Shown here: in pieces, positions 1 to 8,889 of the stretch
How the letters are laid out: each line of letters opens with the position of its first letter
How positions within the stretch are numbered: the stretch's first letter is position 1
Source of the DNA: Kingella oralis
GTDB taxonomy: Bacteria > Pseudomonadota > Gammaproteobacteria > Burkholderiales > Neisseriaceae
Assembly (NCBI RefSeq): GCF_014054985.1
Contig: NZ_CP059569.1
Location: forward strand, 1,984,001-2,048,000
DNA length: 64,000 nucleotides
Reading direction: 5' to 3'
Made by a program: the position numbers and the translations under genes
Notes under the pieces: generated by a model
The model's database searches: none
What the model saw: the letters and a program-made list of their open reading frames with translations, nothing else
Told to the model about the DNA's origin: nothing

Positions 1-962
1 CGCGCGCTGTCGCCGAGGATTTTCGGGGCTTGGTAGTACACGATTTCATCCGCCAAATCGGCTTGGATAAAGGCGGTGGCGAGGGTGCTGCCCGCTTCTA
101 CCATCAGCTCGCCGATTTGGTGTTCTCGGGCGAGATGGGCGAGCAGGCTGGATAAATCGTTTTCAGGCTGCCTATATATGTGCACGTTGGGGTAATCGGC
201 GAAGGGGTTGGCGGGGCTTTGCGTGCAGATGAGCGTTTCGCCGCCGTCTTGGATGATGCGGCTGCGGGCGGGGGTGCGCAGTTGGCGGTCCAGCACGATG
301 CGCAACGGCTGGCGGATGGTGGGGATGCGGACGTTGAGCTGCGGGTTGTCGGCGAGGATGGTGCCGATGCCGGTGAGCACAGCGCAGCTTTCGGCGCGTT
401 GGATTTGCACGTCGGCGCGGGCGGCTTCGCCTGTTATCCATTGGCTTGCGCCGTTGGCAAGCGCGGTTTTGCCGTCTAGGCTGGCGGCGATTTTGAGTTT
501 GACAAACGGGCGTTGGCGTTCGATGCGCGACAGAAAGCCGCGGTTGAGCGCGCGCGCTTCGGCTTCGCACAGCCCGCTAGCGGTTTGGGTGCCTGCTTGG
601 CGCAGGATGGCCAAGCCTTTGCCTGCCACAAGGGGGTTGGGGTCTTGCATGGCGGCGACCACGCGCGATACGCCTGCGCGAACGAGCGCTTCGGCGCAAG
701 GGGGCGTGCGCCCGTGGTGGGCGCAGGGTTCTAGGGTTACATAGGCGGTTGCGCCGCGTGCCAGCGCGCCCGCTTGGGCAAGGGCGTGGACTTCGGCGTG
801 CGGCGCGCCCGCTTGCACATGGTAGCCTTGCCCGACGATTTGGCTGCCGTGCGCGATAACGCAGCCGACGCGCGGGTTAGGGCTGGTGGAAAAGCGTCCT
901 TGCCATGCGAGGGCGAGGGCGAGTTGCATGTGTTGGGTGTCTTGGTGAGTGAACGGAGGCAT
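1..962 (-). CDS. ribD: RibD, bifunctional riboflavin deaminase/reductase (3' end outside window)
   Basis: Catalyses two consecutive steps of riboflavin synthesis in the cytoplasm: deamination of the pyrimidine intermediate, then reduction of its ribosyl side chain. The N-terminal cytidine-deaminase-like domain shows the zinc motif HAE at residues 55-57 and PCAHHGRTPPC at 79-89. The reductase domain starts near residue 150 (FVKLKIAASLDGKT) and runs off the window after about 320 codons; the family is usually 360-370 residues, so roughly 45 are missing. The start at 962 (MPPFTHQDTQ) gives the normal distance to the zinc motif. No other riboflavin gene is in view. Family assignment is secure. 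Confidence 0.95.
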   Translation of the reverse strand, partial: MPPFTHQDTQHMQLALALAWQGRFSTSPNPRVGCVIAHGSQIVGQGYHVQAGAPHAEVHALAQAGALARGATAYVTLEPCAHHGRTPPCAEALVRAGVSRVVAAMQDPNPLVAGKGLAILRQAGTQTASGLCEAEARALNRGFLSRIERQRPFVKLKIAASLDGKTALANGASQWITGEAARADVQIQRAESCAVLTGIGTILADNPQLNVRIPTIRQPLRIVLDRQLRTPARSRIIQDGGETLICTQSPANPFADYPNVHIYRQPENDLSSLLAHLAREHQIGELMVEAGSTLATAFIQADLADEIVYYQAPKILGDSA

Positions 963-1068
963 GGCGGTTGCAATGGGATGGGAGTGGGAAGAAGGTGCGG
1001 AGCGGTAAAACGGTTGGACTGGGATGACGGCGCAAACGGAAAGCCGCCCTGCCCTGCGGATAACATTG

Positions 1069-1108
1069 AGGCAGCCTGAAAAGGGATAACCCCGTTTTCA
1101 GGCTGCCT
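1069..1108 (-). terminator. DUS inverted-repeat terminator
   Basis: Two uptake sequences in opposite orientation (1069-1082 and 1095-1108) form a 14-bp stem with a 12-base loop just downstream of the lipoprotein gene that ends at 1128. Paired uptake sequences commonly serve as rho-independent terminators in Neisseriaceae. Confidence 0.6.
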
Positions 1109-1127
1109 TATATGTATATGCGCGCGG

Positions 1128-1769
1128 TTAGTTAAACTTCACGCTGTTTGCCAGCAGGTCTTTCAACTCGTTGGCAGACATTTGCCCGCTGGTGGCGCAC
1201 ACCACGGCGAGTTCTTTATCGGCAGACAAATGGGCGATGCAGCTTTCGCGGGTGCTAGCGTTTTCGTTGGCTTGGGTGTAGCGGTATGCCATGCTATCGG
1301 CGGTGGCGGCATCTACTTGCGCGTCTTTCACGCTTTGGTCGCTTTCAATTTCTTTTTTCAAATCGGCAAACAGTTTGTCGGCGGCTTTGTCGGTTTTGCC
1401 TGTTTGCACCACGGATAGGGTTAAATCGGCATCGTCGTTGCGTTGCAGCAGGGTTACTTGCTCAGCGGGCACGCCTTCGGGCAACAGGTTGGCATCGGCG
1501 AGCTTGTCTTCGAACGCGCCGCTAATATTTTGCGGGATAACGAATTGCACTTTGTTGTCTTTGCTCGATAGCGTGGTGCCGGCGGCTTCGGATGTGCCGG
1601 CGGCGGATGCAGCAGATGCTTCGGAAGCGGCTGCGGGCGCGGCGGGCGCGCTAACGGCGGCAGGCGCGGAGGCGGCGGGGTTTACAGGTTGGTCGCCGCA
1701 CGCCGCCAAACCGATGGCGGCGGCGATAAGCAGGGCTTGCTTTTTCAATGAAATAATTTTGGATGACAT
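1128..1769 (-). CDS. Putative lipoprotein of unknown function
   Basis: A 213-residue exported protein. The N-terminus is a lipoprotein signal: Lys-rich start, hydrophobic LLIAAAIG, then lipobox LAAC with the acylated Cys near residue 24. An Ala/Ser/Pro-rich linker (about residues 28-65) follows, as in proteins that reach away from a membrane anchor. The folded part (about 66-213) alternates beta-type and helical stretches and has two Cys (SCIAHL and VVCATSG) that could form a disulfide. It ends with a helix that would suit a DcrB-like fold, but I cannot confirm that. It stands alone between ribD and yebC, with a DUS hairpin on each side. Export is well supported; function is unknown. Confidence 0.75.
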   Translation of the reverse strand: MSSKIISLKKQALLIAAAIGLAACGDQPVNPAASAPAAVSAPAAPAAASEASAASAAGTSEAAGTTLSSKDNKVQFVIPQNISGAFEDKLADANLLPEGVPAEQVTLLQRNDDADLTLSVVQTGKTDKAADKLFADLKKEIESDQSVKDAQVDAATADSMAYRYTQANENASTRESCIAHLSADKELAVVCATSGQMSANELKDLLANSVKFN

Positions 1770-1803
1770 GGATGTTGTCCTTGAGTTTGTTATAAAAGGG
1801 ATG

Positions 1804-1857
1804 GGCAGCCTGAAAACGGAAAACGCGGCTTGCGCTGTTTGTTTTCAGGCTGCCTTG
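1804..1857 (-). terminator. DUS inverted-repeat terminator after yebC
   Basis: Uptake sequences at about 1804-1816 and 1842-1855 face each other directly downstream of the yebC stop at 1862. The loop is long (about 25 bases), so termination strength is uncertain. Confidence 0.45.
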
Positions 1858-1861
1858 GGGC

Positions 1862-2587
1862 TTAGCCTAAATCCAAAACGGCAGAGGTGTACACGTTTTG
1901 CACGTCGTCCAGGCTTTCCAGCGCGTCGATGAGTTTTTGCATTTTTTCGGCATCGGCGCCGCTCAGTTCGGTGGTGTTTTGCGCGCGCATGGTTACGTCG
2001 CCGTCTTCGGCTTTGAAGCCTGCTTGTTCCAGCGCGGCTTTGATGGCAGCCCAATCATTGGGCGCGGTGATGACTTCAATAATGCCTTCGTCGTCCACAA
2101 TCACATCTTCTGCGCCCGCTTCCAGCGCGGCTTCCATCAGCGCGTCTTCGTCCACATTGGCAAAAACAAGATAGCCTTGATGCACAAAGTTAAACGCCAC
2201 GCAGCCGTCTGTGCCCAAATTGCCGCCGTTTTTGGTGAAGGCGTGGCGCACATCGGCAACGGTGCGGGTTTTGTTGTCGGTCATGCAGTCCACCATCAGG
2301 GCTGCGCCGCCGATGCCGTAGCCTTCGTAGCGCAGTTCTACATAATCCACGCCTTCTAGGTTGCCTGTGCCTTTATCTATCGCGCGTTGCACGTTGTCTT
2401 TGGGCATATTGGCATCCCATGCTTTGTCCATAGCAAGGCGCAGGCGGGGGTTGGATGCGGGGTCGCCACCGCCTTGCTTGGCGGCTACGGTGATTTCTTT
2501 AATCAGTTTGGTAAAAATTTTGCCGCGTTGGGCATCGACGCGGGCTTTTTTGTGTTGGATATTCGCCCATTTGCTGTGTCCAGCCAT
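1862..2587 (-). CDS. yebC: YebC/PmpR family protein
   Basis: A 241-residue cytoplasmic protein of the YebC/PmpR/TACO1 family, whose members act as transcription regulators or help ribosomes translate difficult (proline-rich) stretches. The family N-terminus MAGHSKWANIQHKK is present and fixes the start at 2587; the frame is open further upstream, but that part reads through uptake sequences and is not conserved. The family signature around GIGGAALMVDCMTDN and the acidic C-terminal third (EDVIVDDEG, GDVTMRAQNT) are visible. Normal family length. It is a single-gene unit, divergent from lptF. Confidence 0.93.
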   Translation of the reverse strand: MAGHSKWANIQHKKARVDAQRGKIFTKLIKEITVAAKQGGGDPASNPRLRLAMDKAWDANMPKDNVQRAIDKGTGNLEGVDYVELRYEGYGIGGAALMVDCMTDNKTRTVADVRHAFTKNGGNLGTDGCVAFNFVHQGYLVFANVDEDALMEAALEAGAEDVIVDDEGIIEVITAPNDWAAIKAALEQAGFKAEDGDVTMRAQNTTELSGADAEKMQKLIDALESLDDVQNVYTSAVLDLG

Positions 2588-2861
2588 GTTTGGTCTCCGA
2601 GAGATAATTGCTTCAAAACGCGCGATTTTATCATAGAACCTATTTTTGCTGTGATTGGGCAAGGTGAACTGGGTTTTCAGGCTGCCTTTGGGGTGTTGAG
2701 GCAGCCTGAAAACGTGTAAACGAAATCCCAAGCGGTTGCTGTTCTATTTTTAGTTTTCAGGCTGCCTCTATGCTGTTGTGCAAGCAATCCTGTAAACAAA
2801 GGCAGCCTGAAAAGCCAAATTCCCGTACAATTGCCCCCATGCAAAACAGCTTACACATCCC

Positions 2862-3968
2862 ATGATTTACCATCGTCAATTCATCAAAGAAACCACGCTC
2901 ACCGCCATCGCCATCTTTTTTGTGGTGTTGGCGATACTGGTGTTCACCCAAGGCATCAATATGCTCGGGCGCGCCGCCGACGGGCGCGTTGCCGTGGATG
3001 CCGTTACCACGCTGATTGGCTTTTGGACGCTGGGCATGACCCCGCTTCTGCTGGTGCTCACCGCCTACATCAGCACGCTCACGGTGCTCACACGCTATTG
3101 GCGCGACAGCGAAATGGCGATTTGGTTATCCAGCGGCTTAGGGTTGAAAAAATGGATACGCCCCGTGCTCACCTTTGCCCTGCCGCTTGCCGTGTTGGTG
3201 GCAACGATGCAAATTTCCGTGTTGCCGTGGGCGGAATACCGCAGCCGCGAATACGCCGAAATCTTGAAGCAAAAGCAAAATTTATCGCTGGTGCAAGCGG
3301 GCACGTTTAGCGAATTGGGCAAAAAAGACGGGCGCGTGTATTTTGTGGAAACGTTTGACACCGATAACGGCATCATGAAAAACCTGTTTATCCGCGATAT
3401 AGACGAAACGGGGCGCGACAGCGTGGTGTTCGCCAAAGAAGGGCGTTTTGATTTGTCTAACAACAAGCGCACGCTGGTGCTCACCAACGGCTATCGTTAC
3501 AGCGGCATCGCGGGGCGTGGCGATTTTGACCAAGTGTCGTTTCAAGAGCTCAACCTCATCATCAACACCACGCCCAAAGTGGTGGACCCGATTGACCACC
3601 GCCGCACCATTCCCACCGCGCAGCTTATCGGCAGCAGCAACCCGCAATACCAAGCCGAGCTGATGTGGCGCGTGTCGCTGCCGATAACCGTGTTGCTGCT
3701 CAGCCTGCTGGCGATTCCGCTGTCGTATTTCAACACGCGCTCGGGCAATTCGTATCATGTGTTGCTCGCCGTGGGCTTCTTTTTGGTGTACCAAAACGGC
3801 TTAACCCTGCTGCGCGATGCGGTGGAAGACGGCAAAATTAACTTTTGGCTGGGCTTGCTGCCGATGCACTTGCTGATGATTGCCTGCATTTGGGTATTGC
3901 TGCGGATGCGCTCCATGCCCGCGAAGCCGTTTTGGCAGGGGCTGAAAGCGGCGGTGCTGGGGCGGTAG
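2862..3968 (+). CDS. lptF: LptF, LPS export ABC transporter permease
   Basis: One of two inner-membrane permease subunits of the LptB2FG transporter, which lifts lipopolysaccharide out of the inner membrane toward the Lpt bridge. The 368 residues show the family layout: three N-terminal membrane segments (about 13-35, 55-75, 100-120), a periplasmic beta-jellyroll (about 130-260), and three C-terminal segments (from LPITVLLLSLLAIPLSYF onward). The start MIYHRQFIKET is typical. lptG follows on the same strand after a 392-bp gap full of repeats, so the pair may no longer be tightly co-transcribed. A weak TACAAT box lies at 2826-2831. Confidence 0.92.
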   Translation: MIYHRQFIKETTLTAIAIFFVVLAILVFTQGINMLGRAADGRVAVDAVTTLIGFWTLGMTPLLLVLTAYISTLTVLTRYWRDSEMAIWLSSGLGLKKWIRPVLTFALPLAVLVATMQISVLPWAEYRSREYAEILKQKQNLSLVQAGTFSELGKKDGRVYFVETFDTDNGIMKNLFIRDIDETGRDSVVFAKEGRFDLSNNKRTLVLTNGYRYSGIAGRGDFDQVSFQELNLIINTTPKVVDPIDHRRTIPTAQLIGSSNPQYQAELMWRVSLPITVLLLSLLAIPLSYFNTRSGNSYHVLLAVGFFLVYQNGLTLLRDAVEDGKINFWLGLLPMHLLMIACIWVLLRMRSMPAKPFWQGLKAAVLGR

Positions 3969-3983
3969 TTGCCCTAATCTGCC

Positions 3984-4066
3984 CAAAGGCAGCCTTACCC
4001 CTTTGTCCAAATCTTTGATTTGGGTATAAAGGGTTATGCCGCAGCGTAGTGCGCAAGGCTGAAACG
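3984..4066 (+). repeat. Short interspersed repeat, family A, copy 1
   Basis: Begins with a degenerate uptake sequence, then CCCTTTGTCCAAATCTTTGA, TTTGGGTATAAAGGG, and ends near a run resembling CCGCAGCGTAGTGCGCAAGG. The core CAAATCTTTGATTTG is an imperfect palindrome. Two further copies lie at about 4152-4277 and 7021-7101. Confidence 0.75.
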
Positions 4067-4151
4067 ACTGCTAAACCTGTTTTCAGGCTGCCCTATTCCC
4101 TCCATCCCTTTTTCAGGCTGCCTTACTCTATGCCATGAAACAGTCCACAGA

Positions 4152-4277
4152 AGCAGCCTTGCTCCTTTGTCCAAATCTTTGATTTGGGTATTAAGTAAGC
4201 ATCTAAATCTTTGATTTAGCTATGCGGACTTATGCAAAGCTCAGGGGTATACCGCAGCGCAACGCGCAAGGTTGAAA
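4152..4277 (+). repeat. Short interspersed repeat, family A, copy 2 (expanded)
   Basis: Same unit as at 3984-4066, but the palindromic core ATCTTTGATTT occurs twice, separated by about 30 bases, before the closing TATACCGCAGCGCAACGCGCAAGG block. Together with copy 1 it fills most of the 392-bp lptF-lptG gap; the rest of that gap is uptake sequences. Confidence 0.7.
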
Positions 4278-4360
4278 ATCCTTTAACTAAAATCCTTTAA
4301 CCCATCTCACCCCCTATTTTCAGGCTGCCTACTGCACCGCAGCCTGAAACACCAACCGCC

Positions 4361-5428
4361 ATGAACCTCATCACCCGCTATCTCATCAAACGCCTTGCCG
4401 TCGCCTCGTGCTACGCCCTGTTCGCCATCCTCGCGCTATACAGCTTCATCGACCTCATCAGCGAAACTAGCGTGGTCGGGCAAAACCAATACACGCTTTG
4501 GGTGGCAACCCAATACATCCTGATGCAAATGCCCGCACGCGCCTATCAGCTGATGCCGCTTGCCACGCTCATCGGCGGGCTGGTTGCGCTCAACCAGCTT
4601 GCCAACAACAGCGAGCTTGCCGTCATCAAAACCAGCGGCTTATCCACCGCAAACATCATCGGCATCATCATCAAATTCAGCGCCATTTTCGCCATCGCCA
4701 CCGTGTTGCTTGGCGAATGGCTCGCGCCTGAGCTCAGCCGCCGTGGCGACGAAATGAAAGCCAACGCCCGCGCGGGGCACATTGCCGCCGCCCACAACGG
4801 CATCTGGATTAAACAACCGGGCAGCATGATAAACGTTGCCTCCATGCTGCCCGACAACACGCTCGTTGGCATCAAAATCTGGCACTACAACGACCAATTC
4901 CAGCTCACCGAAGCCATCAGCGCTGAAAAAGCCACCGTAGCCAACGGCGCGTGGCAACTGCACAACACCCACAGCACCACCCTCGCTGATAACCACGCCC
5001 AGCCCCAGCAACAAGCCGAGCGCGAATGGCAAACCGACATCGGCAAACCCCTGCTCAACGTATTACTGGTTAAACCCGAGCAAATGAGCTTCACCGCGCT
5101 CACCCAATACATCCGCTATCTCAAAGAAAACCACCAGCAAACCCAAGCCTATGATGTCGCATGGTGGAACAAACTCATCTACCCCATCGCCACGATGGTG
5201 ATGGCACTCGTTGCCCTCGCCTTCACCCCCAATTCAGGGCGGCACAGCAACATGGGCTTAAAACTGTTTGGTGGCATCTGCCTTGGGCTGCTGTTCTTCT
5301 TCACAGGGCGGCTATTTGGCTTCACCACCCAGCTTTACGGCGTGCCCGCCATGCTCTCCGCCATCCTGCCCACCGCCGCCTTTGGCTGCTGGGCGATGTA
5401 TCTAATACGCAAGCAAGAGCAGCGGTAG
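4361..5428 (+). CDS. lptG: LptG, LPS export ABC transporter permease
   Basis: Partner permease of LptF in the LPS export complex. It has 355 residues with the same six-helix plus periplasmic-jellyroll architecture: membrane segments near 10-30, 60-80 and 100-120, jellyroll about 130-265, then segments near 275-295, 305-325 and 330-350 (LIYPIATMVMALVALAFTP is typical of the family). The family N-terminus NLITRYLIKRL is present. No strong Shine-Dalgarno sequence is visible. An uptake sequence precedes the start by about 20 bases, probably delimiting the transcript. Confidence 0.92.
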   Translation: MNLITRYLIKRLAVASCYALFAILALYSFIDLISETSVVGQNQYTLWVATQYILMQMPARAYQLMPLATLIGGLVALNQLANNSELAVIKTSGLSTANIIGIIIKFSAIFAIATVLLGEWLAPELSRRGDEMKANARAGHIAAAHNGIWIKQPGSMINVASMLPDNTLVGIKIWHYNDQFQLTEAISAEKATVANGAWQLHNTHSTTLADNHAQPQQQAEREWQTDIGKPLLNVLLVKPEQMSFTALTQYIRYLKENHQQTQAYDVAWWNKLIYPIATMVMALVALAFTPNSGRHSNMGLKLFGGICLGLLFFFTGRLFGFTTQLYGVPAMLSAILPTAAFGCWAMYLIRKQEQR

Positions 5429-5445
5429 GCAGCCTGAAACCAATA

Positions 5446-5482
5446 GGCAGCCTGCGTAGCGAAGCGGCGTTGCGAAGCTAAA
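5446..5482 (+). repeat. Interspersed repeat, family C (DUS with GCGTAGCGAAGC tail), copy 1
   Basis: An uptake-like AGGCAGCCTGCG runs into TAGCGAAGCGGCGTTGCGAAGCTAAA. The same string, in either orientation, recurs at about 28335-28372, 45143-45191 and 54710-54744. The tail is itself a near repeat (GTAGCGAAGCG, GTTGCGAAGC). Confidence 0.7.
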
Positions 5483-5598
5483 ATGGATGGATGCCATCAA
5501 CCAAGCTACTCACCATTTTCAGGCTGCCTTACCCCGCCCCACCCCCAAATTCAGTATAATCCCCCCATTTTTCCAACCCCATAACACAAAGACACAAC

Positions 5599-5988
5599 AT
5601 GACCGAACAACAACCCAACCTAGAACAAATGACCGCCATCGCCGTCAATGCCCTAGAAGACATCAAAGCCAAAGACATCATCGTGCTCAACACCAGCGAC
5701 AAAACCTCCCTCTTCGCCCGCATGATTATCGCCAGCGGCGATTCCACCCGCCAAGTCAAAGCCCTTGCCAACAACGTCGCCGTCGATTTGAAAGAAGCAG
5801 GCTACACCATCCTCAGCAGCGAAGGGCAAGACAGCGGCGAATGGGCGCTGGTGGATGCCGACGATTTAATCGTCCACGTGATGCTCCCCGCCGTGCGCGA
5901 TTATTACGACATCGAAGCGCTCTGGGGCGGCGAAAAACCCCAATTCCACACAGGCGCAAGCAAACCATGGCACGCCGCCGATAACTAA
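5599..5988 (+). CDS. rsfS: RsfS (YbeB/Iojap), ribosome silencing factor
   Basis: A 129-residue protein that binds ribosomal protein L14 and blocks subunit joining when nutrients are short. The family core is visible: ALEDIKAKDIIVLNT, then FARMIIASGDSTRQVKALANNV, then GQDSGEWALVDADDLIVHVMLP. Length is normal. A TATAAT box lies at 5555-5560 without a clear -35. In many bacteria rsfS is followed by rlmH; here rlmH is the second gene downstream, separated by a TPR protein. Confidence 0.93.
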   Translation: MTEQQPNLEQMTAIAVNALEDIKAKDIIVLNTSDKTSLFARMIIASGDSTRQVKALANNVAVDLKEAGYTILSSEGQDSGEWALVDADDLIVHVMLPAVRDYYDIEALWGGEKPQFHTGASKPWHAADN

Positions 5989-6004
5989 GAACCTATATTC
6001 ACTA

Positions 6005-6042
6005 TTTTCAGGCTGCCTAAACACACATAGGCAGCCTGAAAA
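6005..6042 (+). terminator. DUS inverted-repeat terminator after rsfS
   Basis: Uptake sequences 6005-6018 and 6029-6042 form a 14-bp stem with a 10-base loop right after the rsfS stop. Just before it, 5987-6006 reads like half of the terminal repeat of the MITE at 56448-56608. Confidence 0.6.
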
Positions 6043-6070
6043 CACTCTTAACCACTCGCTCGCACAAGCG

Positions 6071-7018
6071 ATGCCCGCCATGACCCCACACCAACTCAAA
6101 ACCCAACAACAACGCCATCGGCAGCAAATCCAAAACTACCAACACCAACAGCTCGCCCAAGAGCTGCAAGACACCCACGACTACACCCAACACACCCACG
6201 GCGAAACCAGCCCCCAACACGCCCAAAGCCTGCTCAACCTCGGCGCATGGCACACCGCCAACGGCGATTACGCCGCCGCCGAACCGCTGCTCAAACAAGC
6301 CGTGCACATCCAACGCCAACACAGCAACCCCAACGCCCTCGCCCAAGCCCTCAACCAGCTTGCCATCAACCAACTGCACACCGCCCAAGCCAGCGAAGCC
6401 CAACGCAATCTCGAAGAAGCCCTAACCCTCGCCACCGAAGCCGACTTAACCGCCCAAATCCACGACGACCTCGGCAACGCCCACTACACCCAAGAAAACC
6501 TTGCCCAAGCCCTGCACCACTACGAACAAGCCGCCGCCCGATTTGAACGCCTATACGGCATGCACCACCCAAAAACCGCCCAAGCCTACACCCACGCCGC
6601 CGCCGTCTACCGCCAGCAAGACCACGCCCAAGAAGCCCTGTCCATCCTGCAACACACCACCCAAATCCTAGAAACCACCGCCCCCGCCCACCACCCGAGC
6701 ACCGCCCTCGCCCACTGCGAACTCGCCGCCGCCCACGACGCGCTCAAACACTATCCCCAAGCCGCCGAACACTACCGCCAAGCCGCGCAACACCTCGCCC
6801 GCAGCGTCGGCACCGACCACCCGCTCTACGCCAAATACCTCTGCCGCCACGCCTACCACCACCTGCAAACCCACCGGCCCGAGCAAGCCCTCACCCAGCT
6901 CCACCAAGCCCTGCTCATCTTCATGAACACCTACGAAGACGACCACCCCATCATCCACAACACCATCCAAAACATCGTCTTGCTCATGATGATGACCGGC
7001 AACGACCACCCGGATTAA
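6071..7018 (+). CDS. Tetratricopeptide-repeat protein
   Basis: A 315-residue protein with about six TPR units between residues 45 and 300 (for example HAQSLLNLGAWHTANGDYAAAEPLLKQA, then DLGNAHYTQENLAQALHHYEQAAARFERLYGMHHP). Repeats with H-P at the turn resemble the kinesin-light-chain/NphA type. The first 45 residues form a Gln/His-rich, probably coiled-coil helix. There is no signal peptide and no catalytic motif, so a scaffolding role is the most that can be inferred. Codon choice is extreme (almost all GCC for Ala, CAA/CAC-rich), giving a C-rich coding strand. Start is uncertain: Met 1 and Met 4 are both possible and neither has a good ribosome-binding site. Confidence 0.8.
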   Translation: MPAMTPHQLKTQQQRHRQQIQNYQHQQLAQELQDTHDYTQHTHGETSPQHAQSLLNLGAWHTANGDYAAAEPLLKQAVHIQRQHSNPNALAQALNQLAINQLHTAQASEAQRNLEEALTLATEADLTAQIHDDLGNAHYTQENLAQALHHYEQAAARFERLYGMHHPKTAQAYTHAAAVYRQQDHAQEALSILQHTTQILETTAPAHHPSTALAHCELAAAHDALKHYPQAAEHYRQAAQHLARSVGTDHPLYAKYLCRHAYHHLQTHRPEQALTQLHQALLIFMNTYEDDHPIIHNTIQNIVLLMMMTGNDHPD

Positions 7019-7020
7019 CC

Positions 7021-7101
7021 CAAAGGCAGCCTTGCCCCTTTGTCCAAATCTTTGATTTGGGTATTAAAGGGGTATACCGCAGCGCAACGCGCAAGGTTGA
7101 A
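7021..7101 (+). repeat. Short interspersed repeat, family A, copy 3
   Basis: Starts directly after the TPR stop codon: degenerate uptake sequence, CCCCTTTGTCCAAATCTTTG, ATTTGGGTATTAAAGGGG and the TATACCGCAGCGCAACGCGC block. The closing block is nearly identical to that of copy 2. Confidence 0.75.
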
Positions 7102-7221
7102 AACACAACACAAAATGGCATGGCGACGGCTCGTCGCCATACATATACATAAATGTTTACCGCAACCACAGTAAGCCAACCCCGTTTTCAGGCTGCCTCA
7201 TTCCCACCCCGACACCCAAAC

Positions 7222-7692
7222 ATGAACATCACCATCCTAGCCGTCGGCACCAAAATGCCCCGTTGGGTAACCGAAGCCGTCAACGAATACAGCAAACGCT
7301 TCGGGCGCGACATCCACTACACCCTAAAAGAAATCAAACCCGAAAAACGCGGCGCAGGCACCAGCAGCGCGCAAGGCATGGCCGCCGAAGAAAAACGCAT
7401 CCTCGAAGCCCTGCCGCCCAACGCCCACATCATTGCCCTAGACGAACGCGGCAAAGCCCCCACCTCCGTAGAACTGGCCGAACACCTGCGCGGCTGGCAG
7501 CAAAACGGCGCCCACCCCTGCTTCATCATCGGCGGCGCAGACGGCATGACCGACAGCCTCAAACAACGCGCCCACCTGATGCTGCGCCTGTCCAGTCTCA
7601 CCCTGCCGCACGGCATGGTGCGCGTGCTGCTCACCGAACAGCTCTACCGCGCCGTCTCCATCCTCAACAACCACCCCTACCACCGCGAGTAA
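7222..7692 (+). CDS. rlmH: RlmH, 23S rRNA pseudouridine-1915 N3-methyltransferase
   Basis: A SPOUT-class methyltransferase of 156 residues that methylates pseudouridine 1915 in helix 69 of 23S rRNA using S-adenosylmethionine. Visible: N-terminal strand MNITILAVGTKMP, the SAM-knot segment FIIGGADG (101-108), and the C-terminal signature LPHGMVRVLLTEQLYRA (128-144), then HPYHRE at the end. The start at 7222 gives exactly the family length; the open frame upstream is uptake-sequence DNA. It is followed after 51 bp by the TraB/GumN gene. Confidence 0.95.
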   Translation: MNITILAVGTKMPRWVTEAVNEYSKRFGRDIHYTLKEIKPEKRGAGTSSAQGMAAEEKRILEALPPNAHIIALDERGKAPTSVELAEHLRGWQQNGAHPCFIIGGADGMTDSLKQRAHLMLRLSSLTLPHGMVRVLLTEQLYRAVSILNNHPYHRE

Positions 7693-7743
7693 ACCCCAAA
7701 GGCAACCTGAAAACAGGTTTGCCCATCCCCCAAAACCACACCC

Positions 7744-8781
7744 ATGAACAGCAAACACCTCAAACTGCTTATCACCCTCATCGCCCTGCTGGTTCTCGCC
7801 AACATCGGCATCCAATTCTGGCAACCCCATCCCGCCACCGCCCCCCAAACCGCCAAAAAATCCCGCGCCCAAACCACGCTCCCCGCGCCCAAACAATACG
7901 CCCAAACCCCGTTTGACTGGCACAGCGTCAAGCTGGAAAGCAACCTCTGGAAAATCAGCAAAGCAGGGCAGCCCGATTCCTACCTGCTCGGCACCATCCA
8001 CATCGGCAAAACCGACGCCCGCATCAGCCCCGCCCTCGCCCAGCTGATTACCCAAAACCAAAAAATCATCACCGAAGTCGCCGACGGCATCCCCGAAAGC
8101 ACGCGCCAAAGCCTCGTCCAAGCCATGCTCAGCGACACCCCGCTCTCGCAGAAAATGGGCAGCCGCGCGTTTAACGCCCTCAAACAACACATCCGCAGCT
8201 ACCCCAACGCCGAACCGCTCCTGCAAAGTCTGGACCAACTCCACCCGTGGGCGGTCTTGCTCAACACCCTGAGCCTGCGCGAAACCGACGAAAGCAACGA
8301 AACAGGCGCAGACAAGCTCATCACCGCCCAAGCCACTCAGCAGCACAAACCGCTCGGCAGCTTGGAAAGCCACATTGAAGCGCTCGCCTACTTTCACATC
8401 CTGCCCGAAGAGCTCATCATCGCCGGGCTGAACGACTGGGCGCAACGCCCCAAAAAAGACAACGACAAAATCATCTTCGAAGCCTATGCCCACGGCGATT
8501 TCGCCCGCATCCCCGCCCTGCTGCAAAAAGACACCGAATTCAACCCCGAAAGCAGCCTTTCCCCCGCGCAGCAGCAACAATTTGCCGACTGGTTCGTGCA
8601 ACAGATGATTGTTGCCCGCAACCGCAACTGGCTGCCCAAAATCCAAGCCGAAGCCGCCAAACAGCCCACCCTGTTTGCCGTGGGCACCGCGCATCTGGTG
8701 GGCAACCAAGGCCTGATTATGCTGCTGCGCCACAACGGCTACCAAGTCGAACCGATGCCCAAGCTCGCCGTGTGGCAATAA
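7744..8781 (+). CDS. TraB/GumN family protein
   Basis: A 345-residue protein of the TraB/PrgY/GumN superfamily, related to Tiki metalloproteases. The N-terminal segment (about 8-25) is a hydrophobic anchor or uncleaved signal, so the protein probably faces the periplasm. Family motifs: SYLLGTIHIGK with GTIHIG at 83-88, a central helical region, and FAVGTAHLVGNQGL near 311-324 followed by the Gly-Tyr end motif (HNGYQVEPM). These two GX2H motifs carry the predicted metal-binding His residues. The substrate is unknown. No signs of damage. Confidence 0.88.
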   Translation: MNSKHLKLLITLIALLVLANIGIQFWQPHPATAPQTAKKSRAQTTLPAPKQYAQTPFDWHSVKLESNLWKISKAGQPDSYLLGTIHIGKTDARISPALAQLITQNQKIITEVADGIPESTRQSLVQAMLSDTPLSQKMGSRAFNALKQHIRSYPNAEPLLQSLDQLHPWAVLLNTLSLRETDESNETGADKLITAQATQQHKPLGSLESHIEALAYFHILPEELIIAGLNDWAQRPKKDNDKIIFEAYAHGDFARIPALLQKDTEFNPESSLSPAQQQQFADWFVQQMIVARNRNWLPKIQAEAAKQPTLFAVGTAHLVGNQGLIMLLRHNGYQVEPMPKLAVWQ

Positions 8782-8889
8782 GCATCGGCAGCCTGAAAAC
8801 GAGCGCAGCCAAAACAAATGAAATGGGTTTCGGCGCAGCCAAAACCGCCGCCACAACGGCGCATCCGATTGCCTGCCCCAAAGCATCAA

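Noticed and set aside
7438..8889. Long minus-strand open frame (483 codons) opposite the TraB/GumN gene
   Set aside because: Its translation is Gly/Val/Phe-rich without any domain, while the plus strand gives a clear TraB protein; it is a shadow caused by high GC bias.
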